DNA of 64,000 nucleotides, from positions 62,001 to 126,000 of the forward strand of contig BBXU01001029.1 in assembly GCA_001598975.1 (NCBI GenBank), read 5' to 3'. The notes under the pieces were generated by a model. That model saw only the letters and a program-made list of their open reading frames with translations. It was not told the origin of the DNA and did not search any database. Below are positions 11,001 through 22,700 of the stretch, one piece after another. The DNA comes from Parachlorella kessleri (lineage: Eukaryota > Chlorophyta > Trebouxiophyceae > Chlorellales > Chlorellaceae). Both the position numbers and the translations under genes were made by a program. The stretch's first letter is position 1; each line of letters opens with the position of its first letter.

Positions 11001-14000
11001 AGTCTGCTCCTGGTATTCTCAAGGCAAGGGCTCGCCTGCTGTCCAAGCAGTCGTGGCCATGCACTTCGATTGCAAGTAGCTGGTGGCATGTGGTATGCAT
11101 GCCTGCTGCGGGCAGCAGCGCCCCAGCTTGTGGGGGTACAGCAACAATTTAGTAGTTCGGGCGTGAAGAGGCGGGTGTATGCTTCCACTGTTTTCACTGG
11201 TGGTACACCGTGCTGAAGCTGCTACGAAGGGCGCTGTGCCCGTAGGCTTCTCAACCGGCGTATCAGCTAGCACATCCAGCGGCCCCGGTGGAGAGGCGGA
11301 AGAGGAATTGGAGGCGCTGCTGCGGGACAGCAGCAGCAGCGGGGGCGGCGTCAGCGGGGGCCACCGCAGCAATGAAAGCCACGCTGGGGCAGCTGTGCAT
11401 GCTGTGCCTGCTGCTGGCCATGCCAGTACCTCGCCGGCCTGGGAGTTGCCAATTCAAACGGAGCCGGCTGTGGCGGCAGCTTCCGCCGGATCCGGTCTGC
11501 AAGCGCTGCTCCTTCGCCATGAGCAGGACGGCGTGCAATGCCAGCAGGAGCAGCAGCACATGGGGCTTGGCATGCCGGACGGCTCGGTGGCGCTGAACTC
11601 TGGGCTGGGGCGGGTGCGAATGGAGCAACTTAGGTTCTGTAGAACCACTGGCCGCACGCTGAGCCTGCTGGGGAAAGGCGCCTCAGGCACGGTGAGCCGC
11701 TGGGTGGTGGCACGAGGGGGTGTGTCGTAGCTGCAGTGCTTGGTGTGCTACAGGTGGTGGGGTTGGGCCGAAGGTTGCAAGGTTTGAGGGCCGACAAGGC
11801 TTGCAAGGTAGAGCACCAGCGCGGGCTGCACAGGGAAGCTTGTTTACTGTGCTTGGCGCCTGGCTGTGTTTTGGAGCGAAGACAATCAACATAGACCTGG
11901 ATGGGTTGGCTTAGACCTGGCTCTTCCTTGCCCAAGTTCTCAAAGCCGAGGCGCCCGCAGCGCTGCTGTCACAGGTTTATAGTGGGAGAGCGAACCAGCT
12001 GTTGCCGGACTCTCGTTAAGCGTTCGCTTGGCATGTCCCTATGCTTCTACATCACCACTTGCAGGTGTTCAAGGCTGAGCTGGCGGGCAGCGGTGCTGTG
12101 GCGGTGAAGGTGCTGAGGAAGCAAAGCGTGGATGAGGCCAGGCTGTGGCGCGAGGCGGAGATCATGCACTCCTGCCGGCACCCATCAATCCTTCAGGTAA
12201 GGCAGTTGGCGAGGCACTGAAAGACAGGGCACGGACGAAAGCAGCCGGCCCCGCCTCCACGCGTTCCTCACCCTCCATGCACCTTATGCTGTGCTGTGGG
12301 TACTGCACACTATGCAGCTGGTGGGGACGCGAAACAGGTACTGCACCTTATGCAGCTGCTGAATGCATGCGTGACAGCTGGGTAGAAGGGCAGGAATGGA
12401 ACGAGAGAGATTGCAAAGGATAGAAGTCAGCCTCTGGGGTAGTGTGCGCTGGTGAGGTTCCAAGGGTGTGGCTTGCCTTGTAGGGGTGTCATGTTCTGGG
12501 CCTTACTAACGGTTGGTCGACCCCCTGCTGTGCTTTTTGGACCCTGCAGCTGGTGGGTGTGTGCGAGGCTGGCGGCCTGGTCATGCTGTGCTGTGTCTGG
12601 TGTGCCCTGCAGCTGGTGGGTGTGTGTGAGGCTGGCGGCCTGGTCATGCTGGTCAGCGAGCTGGTTGAGAGGGGCTCCCTGGACAAGCTGCTGCACCTGC
12701 CAGACACGCGGTGGCATGCCAGGTTGGTGAACATGCCTCCCAACCGCTGCATGCGCCCCTGGCGATGGTGGCAGATGCGTAGTGAGGGCCCTATAGCTGG
12801 AGATCCCCAAGGCTGGGTGCAGGATATGCGGCTCTGAGGGAGTGCGGGTATTGAGTTGCCACCTGTCATGGAGGTCCGGAAAGTCACCCCTAGGGGCAGG
12901 CTGCTCCACAAAAGGACGGGCATGTCTGGTCCCCCGGAGACAGTGTCCCATAGTCAAGCTGGTCGGGAAGTCTCAGGGCCCTTGGGCTGGCTGGCCCGCC
13001 GGCCTCCCTTATCAGACTCGTTATCTGTGCCTCAAGAAACAGGGGCGCTGCACGGGCGGTGGTCCAGAGCGTGCACAGCGTGCCTGTCGTGCAGGGGCCG
13101 GGAGATGCTCCTGGAGGTGGCCCAAGCGGTGCAGCATCTCCACTCCCGGAATATTCTCCATGCAGACATCAAGGTGAGTGATGCCCCGGCCCGGGTGTCA
13201 CCTTAGCTTAACTCTCATCAAGGAACTCTCTTCAAGCGCTTTGCCCCAAATCCTGGTGACCTGCCGTGTATTTGCACGTCAGCGAGGATCGCTGGCCTTA
13301 GCATGGGTGTCATTCGCTTGGTGTTGTCAGCCTCGAGCCGGCATCCTGACGCGCACTTACATCCATGCCACCACTGGAATCTGCACCAGACCACCGCCTC
13401 CAGACGAAGCTGATGCCGCGCTGGCGCTTGTGGCTGTAGTTGCTCTGCTTGACCGCTTGCCGCCACACATTGCGCCAGACAACAAGCCCGTCATGGTGCC
13501 CTTGCAGCCCCAGAATGTGCTGGTGACTTACCACTGGCATGCAAAGCTGGCGGATGTTGGCACCGCCCGCTACCTGAAGGGTGGTATCGCGTCCAGTGGT
13601 GGGTACCCCTGCTAGTCGGCTCACATTCAACGACTGGATGTGTCAGCATAGCACAGATGCCTGCGCATCCTGCGGCTGTGCACACCGTTGCTAGAGCTAC
13701 GCTGCCAAGCCCCCACTGCCATTGCTTGTGTTTGCATGGTAATCATTGTGTGTATGTGGTGGCCCCGGTGCAGCCTGCGGCGGGACCATCCTGTACGCTG
13801 CGCCCGAGCAGCTGCTGGGGCTGCCCTGCACCGCCGCCGCCGATATTTTCTCACTGGGCCTGCTAATGCTGGCGGTGGTGGTGGGACAGGCGGGCCAAGT
13901 GCGGGGGCTGTGTAGGAGCCCCAAGTAAGGGAATGCTAGCTAAGCAGTGCTTGGCCTTGCCTCTGCTCACTGTGCGGCCGCCTTGGCAGGCACTCACTGC

Positions 14001-14379
14001 TGAGAAATTGGAGGCAGTCGCCGGTTCTTGTGGATAATCGCTGGGTGGCATCGTGCCGGCATCATACCTGCTCTATGTCCGAGGTGTAGGAAAGTGCACC
14101 CATGGCTGGCATTCCTTAGTCCAATGCCTTTCCGTCCTGGCTGCGACCATTGCACCACAGGACGGATCGCTAGTGGCAAACCGAAGGAATGCAGGATAAC
14201 CCTGGAACAGAATTTGGTGCCCATTGATATACGGCTGCCTCCGACTTCCCTGCAGGGTACCAGAAGAGTGCCCCCCGGAGGTGGCTGAGCTCATCTCTGC
14301 CTGCCTGGATGAAAGCCCTACAGCAAGACCCTCGGCAGAGGCTGTCCTGCAGGTGCTGCTGAACACTGGACAAACATAA
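5089..14379 (+). CDS. LRK2: full-length LRR receptor-like kinase, 1022 aa, 22 exons
   Basis: Predicted single-pass receptor kinase. Exons: 5089-5167, 5341-5476, 5641-5730, 5920-6069, 6495-6653, 7045-7128, 7312-7380, 7648-7752, 8110-8322, 8624-8698, 8951-9034, 9195-9497, 9783-9860, 10297-10463, 10663-10806, 11246-11691, 12065-12196, 12613-12722, 13095-13173, 13508-13598, 13774-13924, 14256-14379. The start is the first ATG giving a signal peptide (LLALVAFVQAAWG, residues 1-26). The LRR N-cap follows (AILLKLG, then DW and CSWSGIQC, residues 27-72), with LRRs to about 540, the four-Cys block and a TM at about 603-624. Juxtamembrane exon 16 is longer than in the paralogues, rich in Ser/Gly/Gln/Ala. 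In the kinase (about 765-1020) the catalytic Lys is about 809, HAD Asp 899 and DVG Asp 917. It is the most divergent full copy, with a signal peptide unlike LRK3-5. The exon 16 acceptor and exon 18 acceptor have alternatives. Confidence 0.85.
6101..6156 (-). repeat. R2-like repeat in LRK2 intron 4
   Basis: Contains CAACAGCGTACTGCCGCCCAG and GCGAGTCCCCAGCAAGTGGG, corresponding to the R2 blocks seen at 54199 and 61230, but diverged. Confidence 0.4.
7141..7174. repeat. 12-bp tandem repeat in LRK2 intron 6
   Basis: Almost three perfect copies of TTATGTGACCAA, directly after the exon 6 donor region. Confidence 0.8.
8454..8590 (+). other. Hydrophobic open stretch inside LRK2 intron 9 (possible cryptic exon)
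   Basis: After a good acceptor (TTGGTTTGCAG, ending 8453) the phase-2 frame continuing from exon 9 stays open and encodes a strongly hydrophobic segment (VVLTVGLVFLILALLRYG) followed by basic residues. This resembles a transmembrane helix with stop-transfer. No clear downstream donor restores the main frame, and paralogues lack a counterpart here. It may be chance, or an alternative 3' end giving a kinase-less membrane form. Confidence 0.25.
10918..10968. repeat. CTA/ACT trinucleotide-rich stretch in LRK2 intron 15
   Basis: Imperfect run of ACT/CTA triplets (ACTACTAATAC, TACTACTACTCC and similar) between the TM and juxtamembrane exons. Confidence 0.7.
12550..12651 (+). repeat. 63-bp direct duplication including a splice acceptor, LRK2 exon 18
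   Basis: The first 39 nt of kinase exon 18 (coding LVGVCEAGGLVML) together with its upstream ...CCCTGCAG acceptor occur twice, 63 bp apart (12550 and 12613). The spacing is a multiple of three, so either acceptor keeps frame; the upstream one would insert 21 residues into the kinase N-lobe. I used the second acceptor because it matches all paralogues. Confidence 0.75.
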
Positions 14380-15124
14380 GATCTGGGGCCGCCTGGGGTT
14401 GCGGCGGACTGGTCGCTCCAGTCTCCATGCTCTTGGTGTCTATGAAGCATGCACCATCTCTCCAGGAAATTCCTAGGTGGCCTCCTTGTCTCTAATTACT
14501 TTCAGGGGGCCGCAGCTGGCGTCTTCCGATTGATTGAGGACTCCCTGCAAACCTTGCTCTGGTCGCGGGGCTCACCAGACCGGTTGTTTTATGTTTTTTG
14601 CGACTACAACCTAACCTGTGGCAACGTGCACCGTCACCACTACCCTGCCATATACATATACATATATGTGCCTCGTTCTGCATCCAGCCCTGTCAGTCCC
14701 GTCCAGTCCAGTCCAGCCCAGCTCTACCCTGTTTGCACTACCTGCCACCCATGCTAATATACTTGACTGATCAGCTGAAGGTGGCGGCCTGTGTGGGTTT
14801 CTCTGCTTCACATGCACGCTTTACCGCTCCTTGCTCCCATCCCCCCACCCCTTTCAAGCCCCGTGCTCCCACGTAGCCATCTCCAGGCTTGACAAGATGT
14901 CAGTGCGGAGCCCAGTTATGCACGCAAAGGGTCACAGCATACCATCACCTGCCACTCATACTATACCATCAAGCTCAGGCTACCTCTTCCCACGCGTGGC
15001 CACGGCAAACATGCCAGCCGGGCGCCTGGACCACGCACGCCCAGCAGGTAAGGTTCATCCTAAAGCAAAGCTCTTCATTCCACGCGGCTTGACAAGAATT
15101 TGATGTACCTGTTAAACTTAGAGA
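14380..15124. other. Intergenic region LRK2-CSK-like, with possible upstream exon
   Basis: Contains a minus-orientation R1 copy and a TA-rich stretch. Near 14897-15047 an ATG-started open segment, rich in Ser, Thr, Arg, Pro and Ala and nearly free of acidic residues, ends in a perfect CAG|GTAAGG donor. It looks like a transit-peptide exon for the next gene, but its phase does not join the downstream frame with any acceptor I could find. Confidence 0.45.
14657..14758 (-). repeat. R1 dispersed repeat, copy 4
   Basis: On the minus strand: GGTGGCAGGTAGTGCAAACAG, then GACTGACAGGGCTGGATGCAG, then a TA-rich tail. It lies about 280 nt downstream of the LRK2 stop codon. Between the two blocks is a short GGACT-type tandem repeat. 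Confidence 0.6.
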
Positions 15125-18100
15125 ATGGCACAGACATGCTACTGCCATGCCGTGCTCAGATGCCTCGGTTTCCTTCCTCTCGTTTCGGCACCACGCAGAC
15201 CTCCCGTCTTCCAGCTGTACCAGGGAAGAACCTTACTTAGAGCAGCTGTGCGGGCTGTGGCTTCGGAAGCAGGTATGGGCGCAACTTGGCCTCCAAAGGT
15301 ACACACGAAGCTGATTTGACCACACAAACACACGTGGCTGTGCCATGCCATACAGGCTACCATGACCTGGCACCGGTTGGTGTAGGCGCCAGTGTGCCTT
15401 TGGAAGGCGGCGATGTTGAAGCCGAGGTAGGGCCACCAGCTAGCCCCTGCCAGGGGTGCGGCTGCTGCCTTGTTATCCCACTGGTGCGGTGACGCTCAAA
15501 AGCCCGCACAAAGCTCCACAGGCTGTCACAAATAACTCTTTTGGGGCCTGAAAGTTCCCGCCAATCTCCATCACTAAGGCTCCCTGCAGGTCAGCCCCGA
15601 GTTCCGCGAGCTGTGTCAGCAACAAGTGGACCTCCTGCTTTCCTCCCTGCAAACCAGCCTTGCGGCGGGAGTCCCTATGCCCACCAGCAGCAGCAGCAGC
15701 AGTGATGGCAGCAACGGCAGGGGTTGCAGGCTGGCTGCTGCAGGCGGTCAGAATGGGGCCAGGCCTAACCGGCCTTCCCAAGAATCGCGGCAGGCAGGTG
15801 CTTGCCAGGAGTGCCGCTGGGGGCTGGAAGGCGCTACTGGTGTGTGTGCTGCGCTCGCAAGCCTGGTGACAGGCACCACACTGCGCTGCGCTGTGTACTG
15901 CCGCAGCGCACAAAGCATACGCAGCGGGCAGCTGCGGCTGCACCTCCTTGCACGCAGCCGCTGCGGCGGCGGCTGCGGCGGCCTTGATGCAACTGCTGGG
16001 GCTGGTGGGGGGCTTGCGGAGGATCCGTCGAGCTTGCTGCTGGGGCAGGGCCCCTACAGCTTGGAGGATGAGGAGCAGTGGCTAGTAGAGCAATCTATCA
16101 TTGTTCTGCCTGACTCTGGTGAGTGGGATTGAGCACTGTGGGGCACTGTACACTTGTTCTCGTCAAACCCACACTTTTCGCACGTGGGTGCGGGCTTTCC
16201 GTGGTGCTAGCCAGGGGTCTGCTGCAGAGTCAAGGCAGCAACATCCTCGGACGCTGACTTACATTGTTTTGGCTCTGGCTAAGCCTGACGTATAGCCAAA
16301 GCAGAGCCCGCTGTGTGCACGCAACGCGTCATGTTGGCAGCCCAGCACGGCTTTCTGTGGCAAGCAAGCAAGTTTTTGTGGCTGCAGGGGGGCTGGTCCT
16401 GCCACTGACCTACCACAGCTTCTTGCTGGGGCTGTTGGTGGTTGAGCGAGGGAGCCCCGCAGCCGAAAGTGAGGTGCACCCAGGACGGCCACTGCTGCAG
16501 CCCTCCACATGCACACTGCTGGGCCCTGCTGAGTTCCAGGTGGGTGGTACTGAATGGTGGGCCGATGAGGTCTTCAACTGCCGAAGAAGGCTTGCAGTGT
16601 ATTTGACAAGTGTCTGGACGACTAGTGGCCGTGAGACATTAGCTGACCTCTCTTCTCTTAATATTCAAAGAGTGGCTGGCGATTGATGGCTGGCTGTTTC
16701 TCCATGACGAGATATGCCTGGGCCAATCGCTGCCAAGCATTTGCTGCTGTCGTTTGCAAGGCCGTCCTGCGCTGCCTGTCATTCCCTGCAAGCCAGCCAG
16801 CACTACATGACCTCCCTTCGCATGCTCCTGCCGCAGCTGCTGAAGCAGGGCGCGTCTGTGCTGGCCCTGGCTTGTGCAATGGACTTACGCGCCACACTGG
16901 AGAGGGCAGGCAACATCAGCAAGCAGCGCCATGTGCGAGGCCTAGTGCAGGAGGTAGGCAATGGCCTGAAACCAGAGGGGGAATGTAGGATCATGTGGGT
17001 GTTGTTATCCTAGTTCCTGACTGTGGAGTCCTGCTGGGCTTTGGGCCGGTTGTTGTTTTTTGGGTGCGGTGCGGTGCGCGACGGATGGGTGTTTGTACTT
17101 GAGGTGAATCTCTTGACAGTAGTTGTTGTTGTAGCTAGTGTTGGAGCGAAGGGCCATTCCCCATGGGGCACAAATCGAGTAGCTTGTCCTCTCCAGTGGG
17201 TGTGAATGTTAACCTGTTGCCGTTGTCTTTGCTTCATGTGCTTGTGCCACGGTAATTTTGTTGGGTGCTGACTCTTCCGTTGCTTGCGCACCTGCCTGCT
17301 GCAGGCTCGCAAGCCACTGTCCACGCTTCGCACGCTGGGTGCCATGCTGGCACCCCGCCTGCAGCATGGCGACCCCGATCGGGACATGGCAGAAGGCATC
17401 ATGGCTCAGGTAGAGGAACGACCCAGCCCTGCATCCTACTGGTTGCTCGAAGGCAAAGGCTTTGGGTTGGTGTCCCATTTATTGGATTCCCAAGCAAGGC
17501 CGGTGCTGGGCTCTTTACAAGCCCGGTTTCCTTCCGTACTTGCTTTTGCCCTTGCCAATGTTGGCTGCACCAGCCGCTTCTGGCCTTGCCAGCGGTGTGT
17601 GTGCCCTGTCTGGCCTACATAGACTGCCCTTTCACGTCTTGCCGGCCGGTCCGTGCGTCCTGACTGGAACCCTTGCATATCCTATGCTCGTGGGTAGTGT
17701 GTCTCGCTACACTGGCCGATGATGTCGCTGTTGCTTTCCCTGTTGCAGGGCGATCGCCTAGCGGAGCTTGTGTCACAACTTCAGACAGCCCTCCACCCAC
17801 CACCAGTCCCCACCATCGCCCCCCGTCTGCCCCTGGATGGCATCGCCCGCCCCCCTCCCAACCGGCCCGCACATGTCACTGGCCCTTCTGGAGAGAGGCC
17901 CTTGCTTCAGGGCCCTCCTGGGTCCAGTAGGAGTGGCAAAGGCTGTATACAAGGTGACGGCCGTGTGGGAGTGCTGGCTGGGAGTTACGCCCGGCCTCAA
18001 CCTCTTTACCCAGCGCTGCCCTCCTCCAGCATTGGCTATGACAGCTCAGGGCGGACCATAGACCTGGGGGAGGGGGATTGGGCGTCCAGCACCAGCGGAT

Positions 18101-19254
18101 CCGGCAATGGCATTGTCAGCAGCCCTCTGCCTGGCGGCGCAGCCGGCCCCACTGACCAAAGGGATACCACTGGCATGGTATCAGCAGCAGCAGCAGCAGC
18201 AGCTTCTGTTGTTAGAGGATGTGTCAATGCTCTGCCACATGGGGTAAATGGGTGGGTGGCAACAGCAGGCGAGATGGCGGGACAGGAGGAGACGCTGGTA
18301 CCTCTACCAGCGGCTGAGGCCTGTGCAGAACTGGGCATGGCAGCCGCAGCCAGTGCAGCAGCAGGAGCAGCAGCCGCGACAGGGACCGCAGCAGGCACGG
18401 CGCCAGCTAGGTGGCGAGCAGAGGACGGGAGTCATGCGGACCTCTACAATGTCCTCATGCCACTGCTGGCAACCGCGGCAAACTTTGCGGCTCTGAATGG
18501 CATCACCCTGCTGATGGTGCCGCCCAGTCAGCAGCAGCCAGCAGGTGACACGTGGGGCCCGGCAGGAGGAGAACCAGCGAGTCTGCCTTCAATGCTTACG
18601 GGAACAGCACTGCAGCAGGAAGCACGCAATAGCTTGAGCCAGGGCAGTGGCGGCAGCGATGGCATAGGCATAGGTAGCAAAGCTGGCGTTGGGCAACAGG
18701 GCCTGCCCTCGGCTGTTGTGACAGTGGACTCGCGGTCCCTGAAACGCATGCTGAGCCAGCTGTTTGATGGCTTCCTAGCATGTGCGGTGCGAGGTGACTG
18801 CATTGAGGTTGCAGTGGTCCCTTCGCAGTGGGATGGGAGGGCGGGCGTTGCGGTCACGCTGTGCTGCCTCCAGCATCTGACACATGCTCAGCAGGCACAG
18901 CAGGCAGGCATGGGATCCAGCGTGCAGCAACATCAGCAGCAGTTTTCGGTGCCCAGCAGCTCAGCCGCTGTGGCAGCGGGGCCAGGGTCCCGCGGGCAAA
19001 ACCTCTGGGGCGACCGCAGCCTTGGTAGCGGCATGGATATCAGCTTTGGTGCCGCTGGACCCTCTGTCTGTCAGCCGCTGTTGCAGCAGCCAGAGTTTGC
19101 CTTTCTGACGTCCAGCGCGCGCAGGGCCGGCGGCTGGTTTCATGTTGCATCTAGCTCCCAGCCTTTGGTTGTCGAGGATGCTCGGCGTGTGCGGCATGTC
19201 AACTGCAGCAGTCTGACCGCTGTGCTGTGGCTGCCACTGATGGAACCTAGCTGA
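15125..19254 (+). CDS. CSK: Chloroplast sensor kinase-like protein (GAF plus modified histidine kinase), about 887 aa
   Basis: Exons: 15125-15272, 15356-15426, 15590-16118, 16388-16539, 16801-16953, 17305-17409, 17749-19254, all joining in frame to TGA. Plant CSK is a chloroplast stromal, cyanobacterial-type sensor kinase that couples photosynthetic redox state to plastid transcription. Evidence here is a GAF-like region (PLTYHSFLLGLLVVERG), then a helix (LALACAMDLRATLERAG) and a dimerisation-type segment (VRGLVQEARKPLSTLRTL) whose order resembles plant CSK as I remember it. A GDRLAELVSQLQ helix and a C-terminal ATPase-like remainder (SLKRMLSQLFDGFL, ending LTAVLWLPL) follow. In the H-box R-K-P-L aligns with R-T-P-L, and Gln occupies the histidine position. 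The last exon carries long Gln/Ala/Gly/Ser insertions. Start uncertain (alternative exon at 14897), as is the 5' end of the 16801 exon. Confidence 0.6.
18178..18205 (+). repeat. CAG-repeat in the last CSK-like exon
   Basis: Run of CAG triplets read in the GCA frame, encoding an alanine tract. It is one of several low-complexity insertions in this exon (another Ala/Gln block lies near 18345-18400). Confidence 0.75.
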
Positions 19255-19753
19255 TGTTTGGTATTGTAAAATCCTGCTGCGATGCCTGTGGTTACTGTGA
19301 TCTCGTTGGCTTTCGCAGCCACAGCTGTAGTTGTAAGGGGACCGGCAGGAGGTGCCGGTCACTGACATTGAAGACATTGAAAACCACTAGATTGACTAGC
19401 AGCACTGCTGCCTGAGCTCTTTACGGCTTTGATGGGTGTAGCCTTGTTTCGACATGACTACGGGATGAGTATTCCACCCCGACTGAAGGAAACGGTGACC
19501 AGTCCTGTTAGACAGTTCGCCCCTCATGATAGACTACCTCTCCTCAGTCCGCGTTGCCTGGAGGTCACACGCTTCCCCCTGGACGGCTAATCAAGCTGGC
19601 GCATTATGCTGGAGCAGTGCACTATGCCGTTTGCACTTACCCCTCGAATCGTCACCTTGACAGCTCCGGACAGCTCCCGCTTGCGCCCATAACGTCCCAG
19701 CGCTCACAGCGTGGCAACGTGTGATTAAGCTCGCAAGCTCGCAGGAGTTCTGC
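19255..19753. other. Intergenic region between CSK-like and Vps62-domain genes
   Basis: About 500 nt. I see no exon, repeat or recognisable promoter element in it. The inverted segment around 19321-19375 (GACCGGCAGGAGGTGCCGGTC) can form a short hairpin just after the CSK-like stop and may sit in its 3' UTR. Confidence 0.5.
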
Positions 19754-22700
19754 ATGCTGCAAATTTGTGGATTTTGGCTTGTTGTTGGCACTCCTGCCTG
19801 TAACGAGCTCTGGCCTCGGTCGCTGTGTTATTTCTCCTTACGTGAGCCTTTCGTCTCCTCCTTTGTTATTTGGGAAGTGACATATCTTCACAGGGGCTAC
19901 GACAGGGACGCAGGTGTTGATAAGCACCCCGATGATGCGGCCATAGAGGCGTGCTTCACTCGAGTGCTCTCAGCCTACACGTGAGTCCGTGCAAGCTTGT
20001 CACTTCCGATTGATACGATAGGCACGCTTGTCGCCCTGGCCGTCACTAGCATGGGCGCGGCTGCTACGCATCTCCCTGTGGCTGCAGCAACTTAGCTTGA
20101 TAAGCATGTCCGCCTACATGCAGGCGTTCTGTTTCCCCTACTCCACCCTGGAGCCTTTGCTTCTGTACTTCAACACACCAGCCAATGTGGCTGGCCCTTG
20201 TTGTCGTATTTGTGCACCTCTGGACCGCCCCAGCGACAGCCACTGCTGGCTCCGTCCGGCCTCCTCCCGACCAACCCAGACAAAACTGCAGGTGTGGTGC
20301 CGCATATTTCTCCGCCTTCCACTTCATGAATTGGCGTTGTAGCTGACCCACCCGCTGCCATGTACAGCCTGCCTTTGTTTCTCATAGCCCGCTTTTGAAT
20401 CTGCAGCTTCCCCAGCCCGCCTAAATATAAGGCTCTCCCAAGCTGTCCTGAATTAGCTGAGGATGAGCAGGGCGCCCCCAATGTGGCTGAGCTTGCCTGG
20501 CAGCTGGCGCCTATCGTCTACATGCACCCACTTGAACCATACAAGCTTCAGGCAGGTTGCGGGACTGACAGTCAGCATCTAGCTTTGTCCGTATGGGCCG
20601 CTGTTTGATGTGCTGTGCATTTTTCGCCTCGGGCTGTTAAGCCCCAACTGCAAACAGTGTTCCAGTTCTACACCTTGCTTGCCTGCTCACATACTCGATG
20701 TGATAGCAACATGCTGCGCTGGCCTGCAGTCTCCGGATGTTCACTTTGAACGTACCACCCAGCATTACCAAGATGAAACTAATGCCACCGCTACCCGGTA
20801 TCAGTTTCTAACAGAACACCCGCCAGGGAGCCCCTTAGGTTTAGCATGGAGTGACAGGTAGGGGGAGATGCCTTAGATAGCATTGGCTTCCATCATTACA
20901 TGCCCAATTGCATGCTTTCAGTGATCCTGCTTGGTGCCTTCCGAAACCAATCTCAGCTTCAGCTCTGTTTCACTGATTATATGCACTTTGCTGCTTGCGA
21001 ACATGGTGCAACGAGAGAGTGTAGTCCAGTCTTATAGCAAACAGCCACTTGGCCGTACTGCCGTGAGTCCCCCACAAGTGGGGCAACCTAACAGCGTGAC
21101 GCATGACGCTCGAGTGCCCAGCCTTCCATACTCCCTGCTTTGCGGTGGGTGTTCTGCTGCAGGCGGTATGTCACCCTCATCAATTCAACCAAGGTCACCA
21201 AGGATCAACTTGCAGAGATGCTGGCAGGAGCAGAGCTTGACGCTGATGGCCACTCGACAGCCCATGTATTCTACACCGTATTCTCACCGGAGACAAACAT
21301 CTGGGGATTCACGTGAGTTTAGCTATATGAGAGGGGCAACTTGACAGGCTGCGCGAGCCCTGTCTGGCGTGGTCTGCAAAGTCATGGGTGCCCCTGAGCA
21401 GGGTTGTGTGGTTGTGTAAGTGGTTTTACACTGGTGTCATTGCTGGTGCAGCAGGATAGCCAGTTTGTGCCGAGGTGTAAACGGCGCCGCCAGGTGTGCA
21501 TGACTGCAGGTACCACCTCTTCTACCCCTTCAATGGCTGCTCGCAGCAGCGGCTGAGCGTAGCGGTTGGGAGCCGGCCAGAGCTGCTTGACATGCGGGTG
21601 TGCCCCCTGGGCATCCACGAGGGCGACTGGGAGTTTGTGTCCGTGCTGGCATGCAAGGCGGACGGCTCCCTCAAGCAGGTGTCTCCTGGACAGCACGGCA
21701 CACTATACAGAATAAGCAGCTATGTATAGCTGGGTTGGGTGGGTGCATGGGCGGGGCGAGGGAGTCTCTGGCCTGATGTGGACATCTGTGGCTGGCCTGC
21801 ACGGCTGACAGCTCCCTCATGCCTGTTGGTTGGCTGGTGTGTTGCGGTTTAACCTGCCCTGGGATACCACCATGAAAGGGAACCCTCGTCTTTAGAAAGG
21901 AGCCCTGGATCCTCGTCCAGGAGGGGTTACAGAACCTTGCCCCTCCTGAGAGGGAGCAAGCGGCTCCCAGCTTGCTGGGAAGGACCCCCTCGTCTTTACT
22001 AGAGAACAAAGTATAAACCCCGTTGCCATGACTGCTGCCGCTTGCCCAGCTGTCCAGCTGAGCCTGCAGCGGTACCGCTTACCTTTGCCTGCGCACCTTT
22101 TCTACAGGTGGCCTACTCACAGCATGCCTGGAATGAGGTGTTGGACTGTGAGGCTGGCGAGTGCCCCACTGAAGAGGGCCACCCAGTGACTCATGCTGCC
22201 CTGGAGTCGCATGCCAACTACCCTGTGGAGACGGACTTCATGGTGAGGGCGGCAACCCTTAGGTCACAAGGGCGGCATGCTTCGGTGGGGAGGGCGGCAG
22301 CACCTAGGTGGCATGGGCATCAGCCTCAGGTGTCAAGGGTGACGGCAGCACGTAGGTGGCGCGTGGGGCAGCAGTCTGGAGCTTCATGGCGCAATAGGTC
22401 ATGACACGGGGTTGCTCACGCCAAAGAGTTCCAGGCGCATTCCTTGTGTATGGAACCTTCTACTGCCTGGCAAGTTAGGCGAGTCTTGTCAATGCTGGCA
22501 CCTTCGCGCAGGTGTATGAGAAGCTCAGCCCCTCGGCCGAGAACATCAGCGTTGCCAACCTTGGGGGGCTGTACCTGGGCGACCGGCCCAAGGCGGACCC
22601 CCGCTTCAAGTTTGTGCCGACCCGCGAGAACATCAGGGCAATCCCACCTCTGGAGCAGGTGGGCAGTTGAGAAGCCGGTCCCACTGAGGCATGCAGGGAA

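Noticed and set aside
14897..15047. Transit-peptide-like first exon for the CSK-like gene
   Set aside because: Not included in the model, because no acceptor before 15272 joins its phase to the frame required by the following exons. It is kept as an alternative in the intergenic entry.
19321..19375. Hairpin after the CSK-like stop as a terminator
   Set aside because: Rho-independent terminators do not apply to nuclear genes. The inverted repeat is short and not shared with other gene ends.
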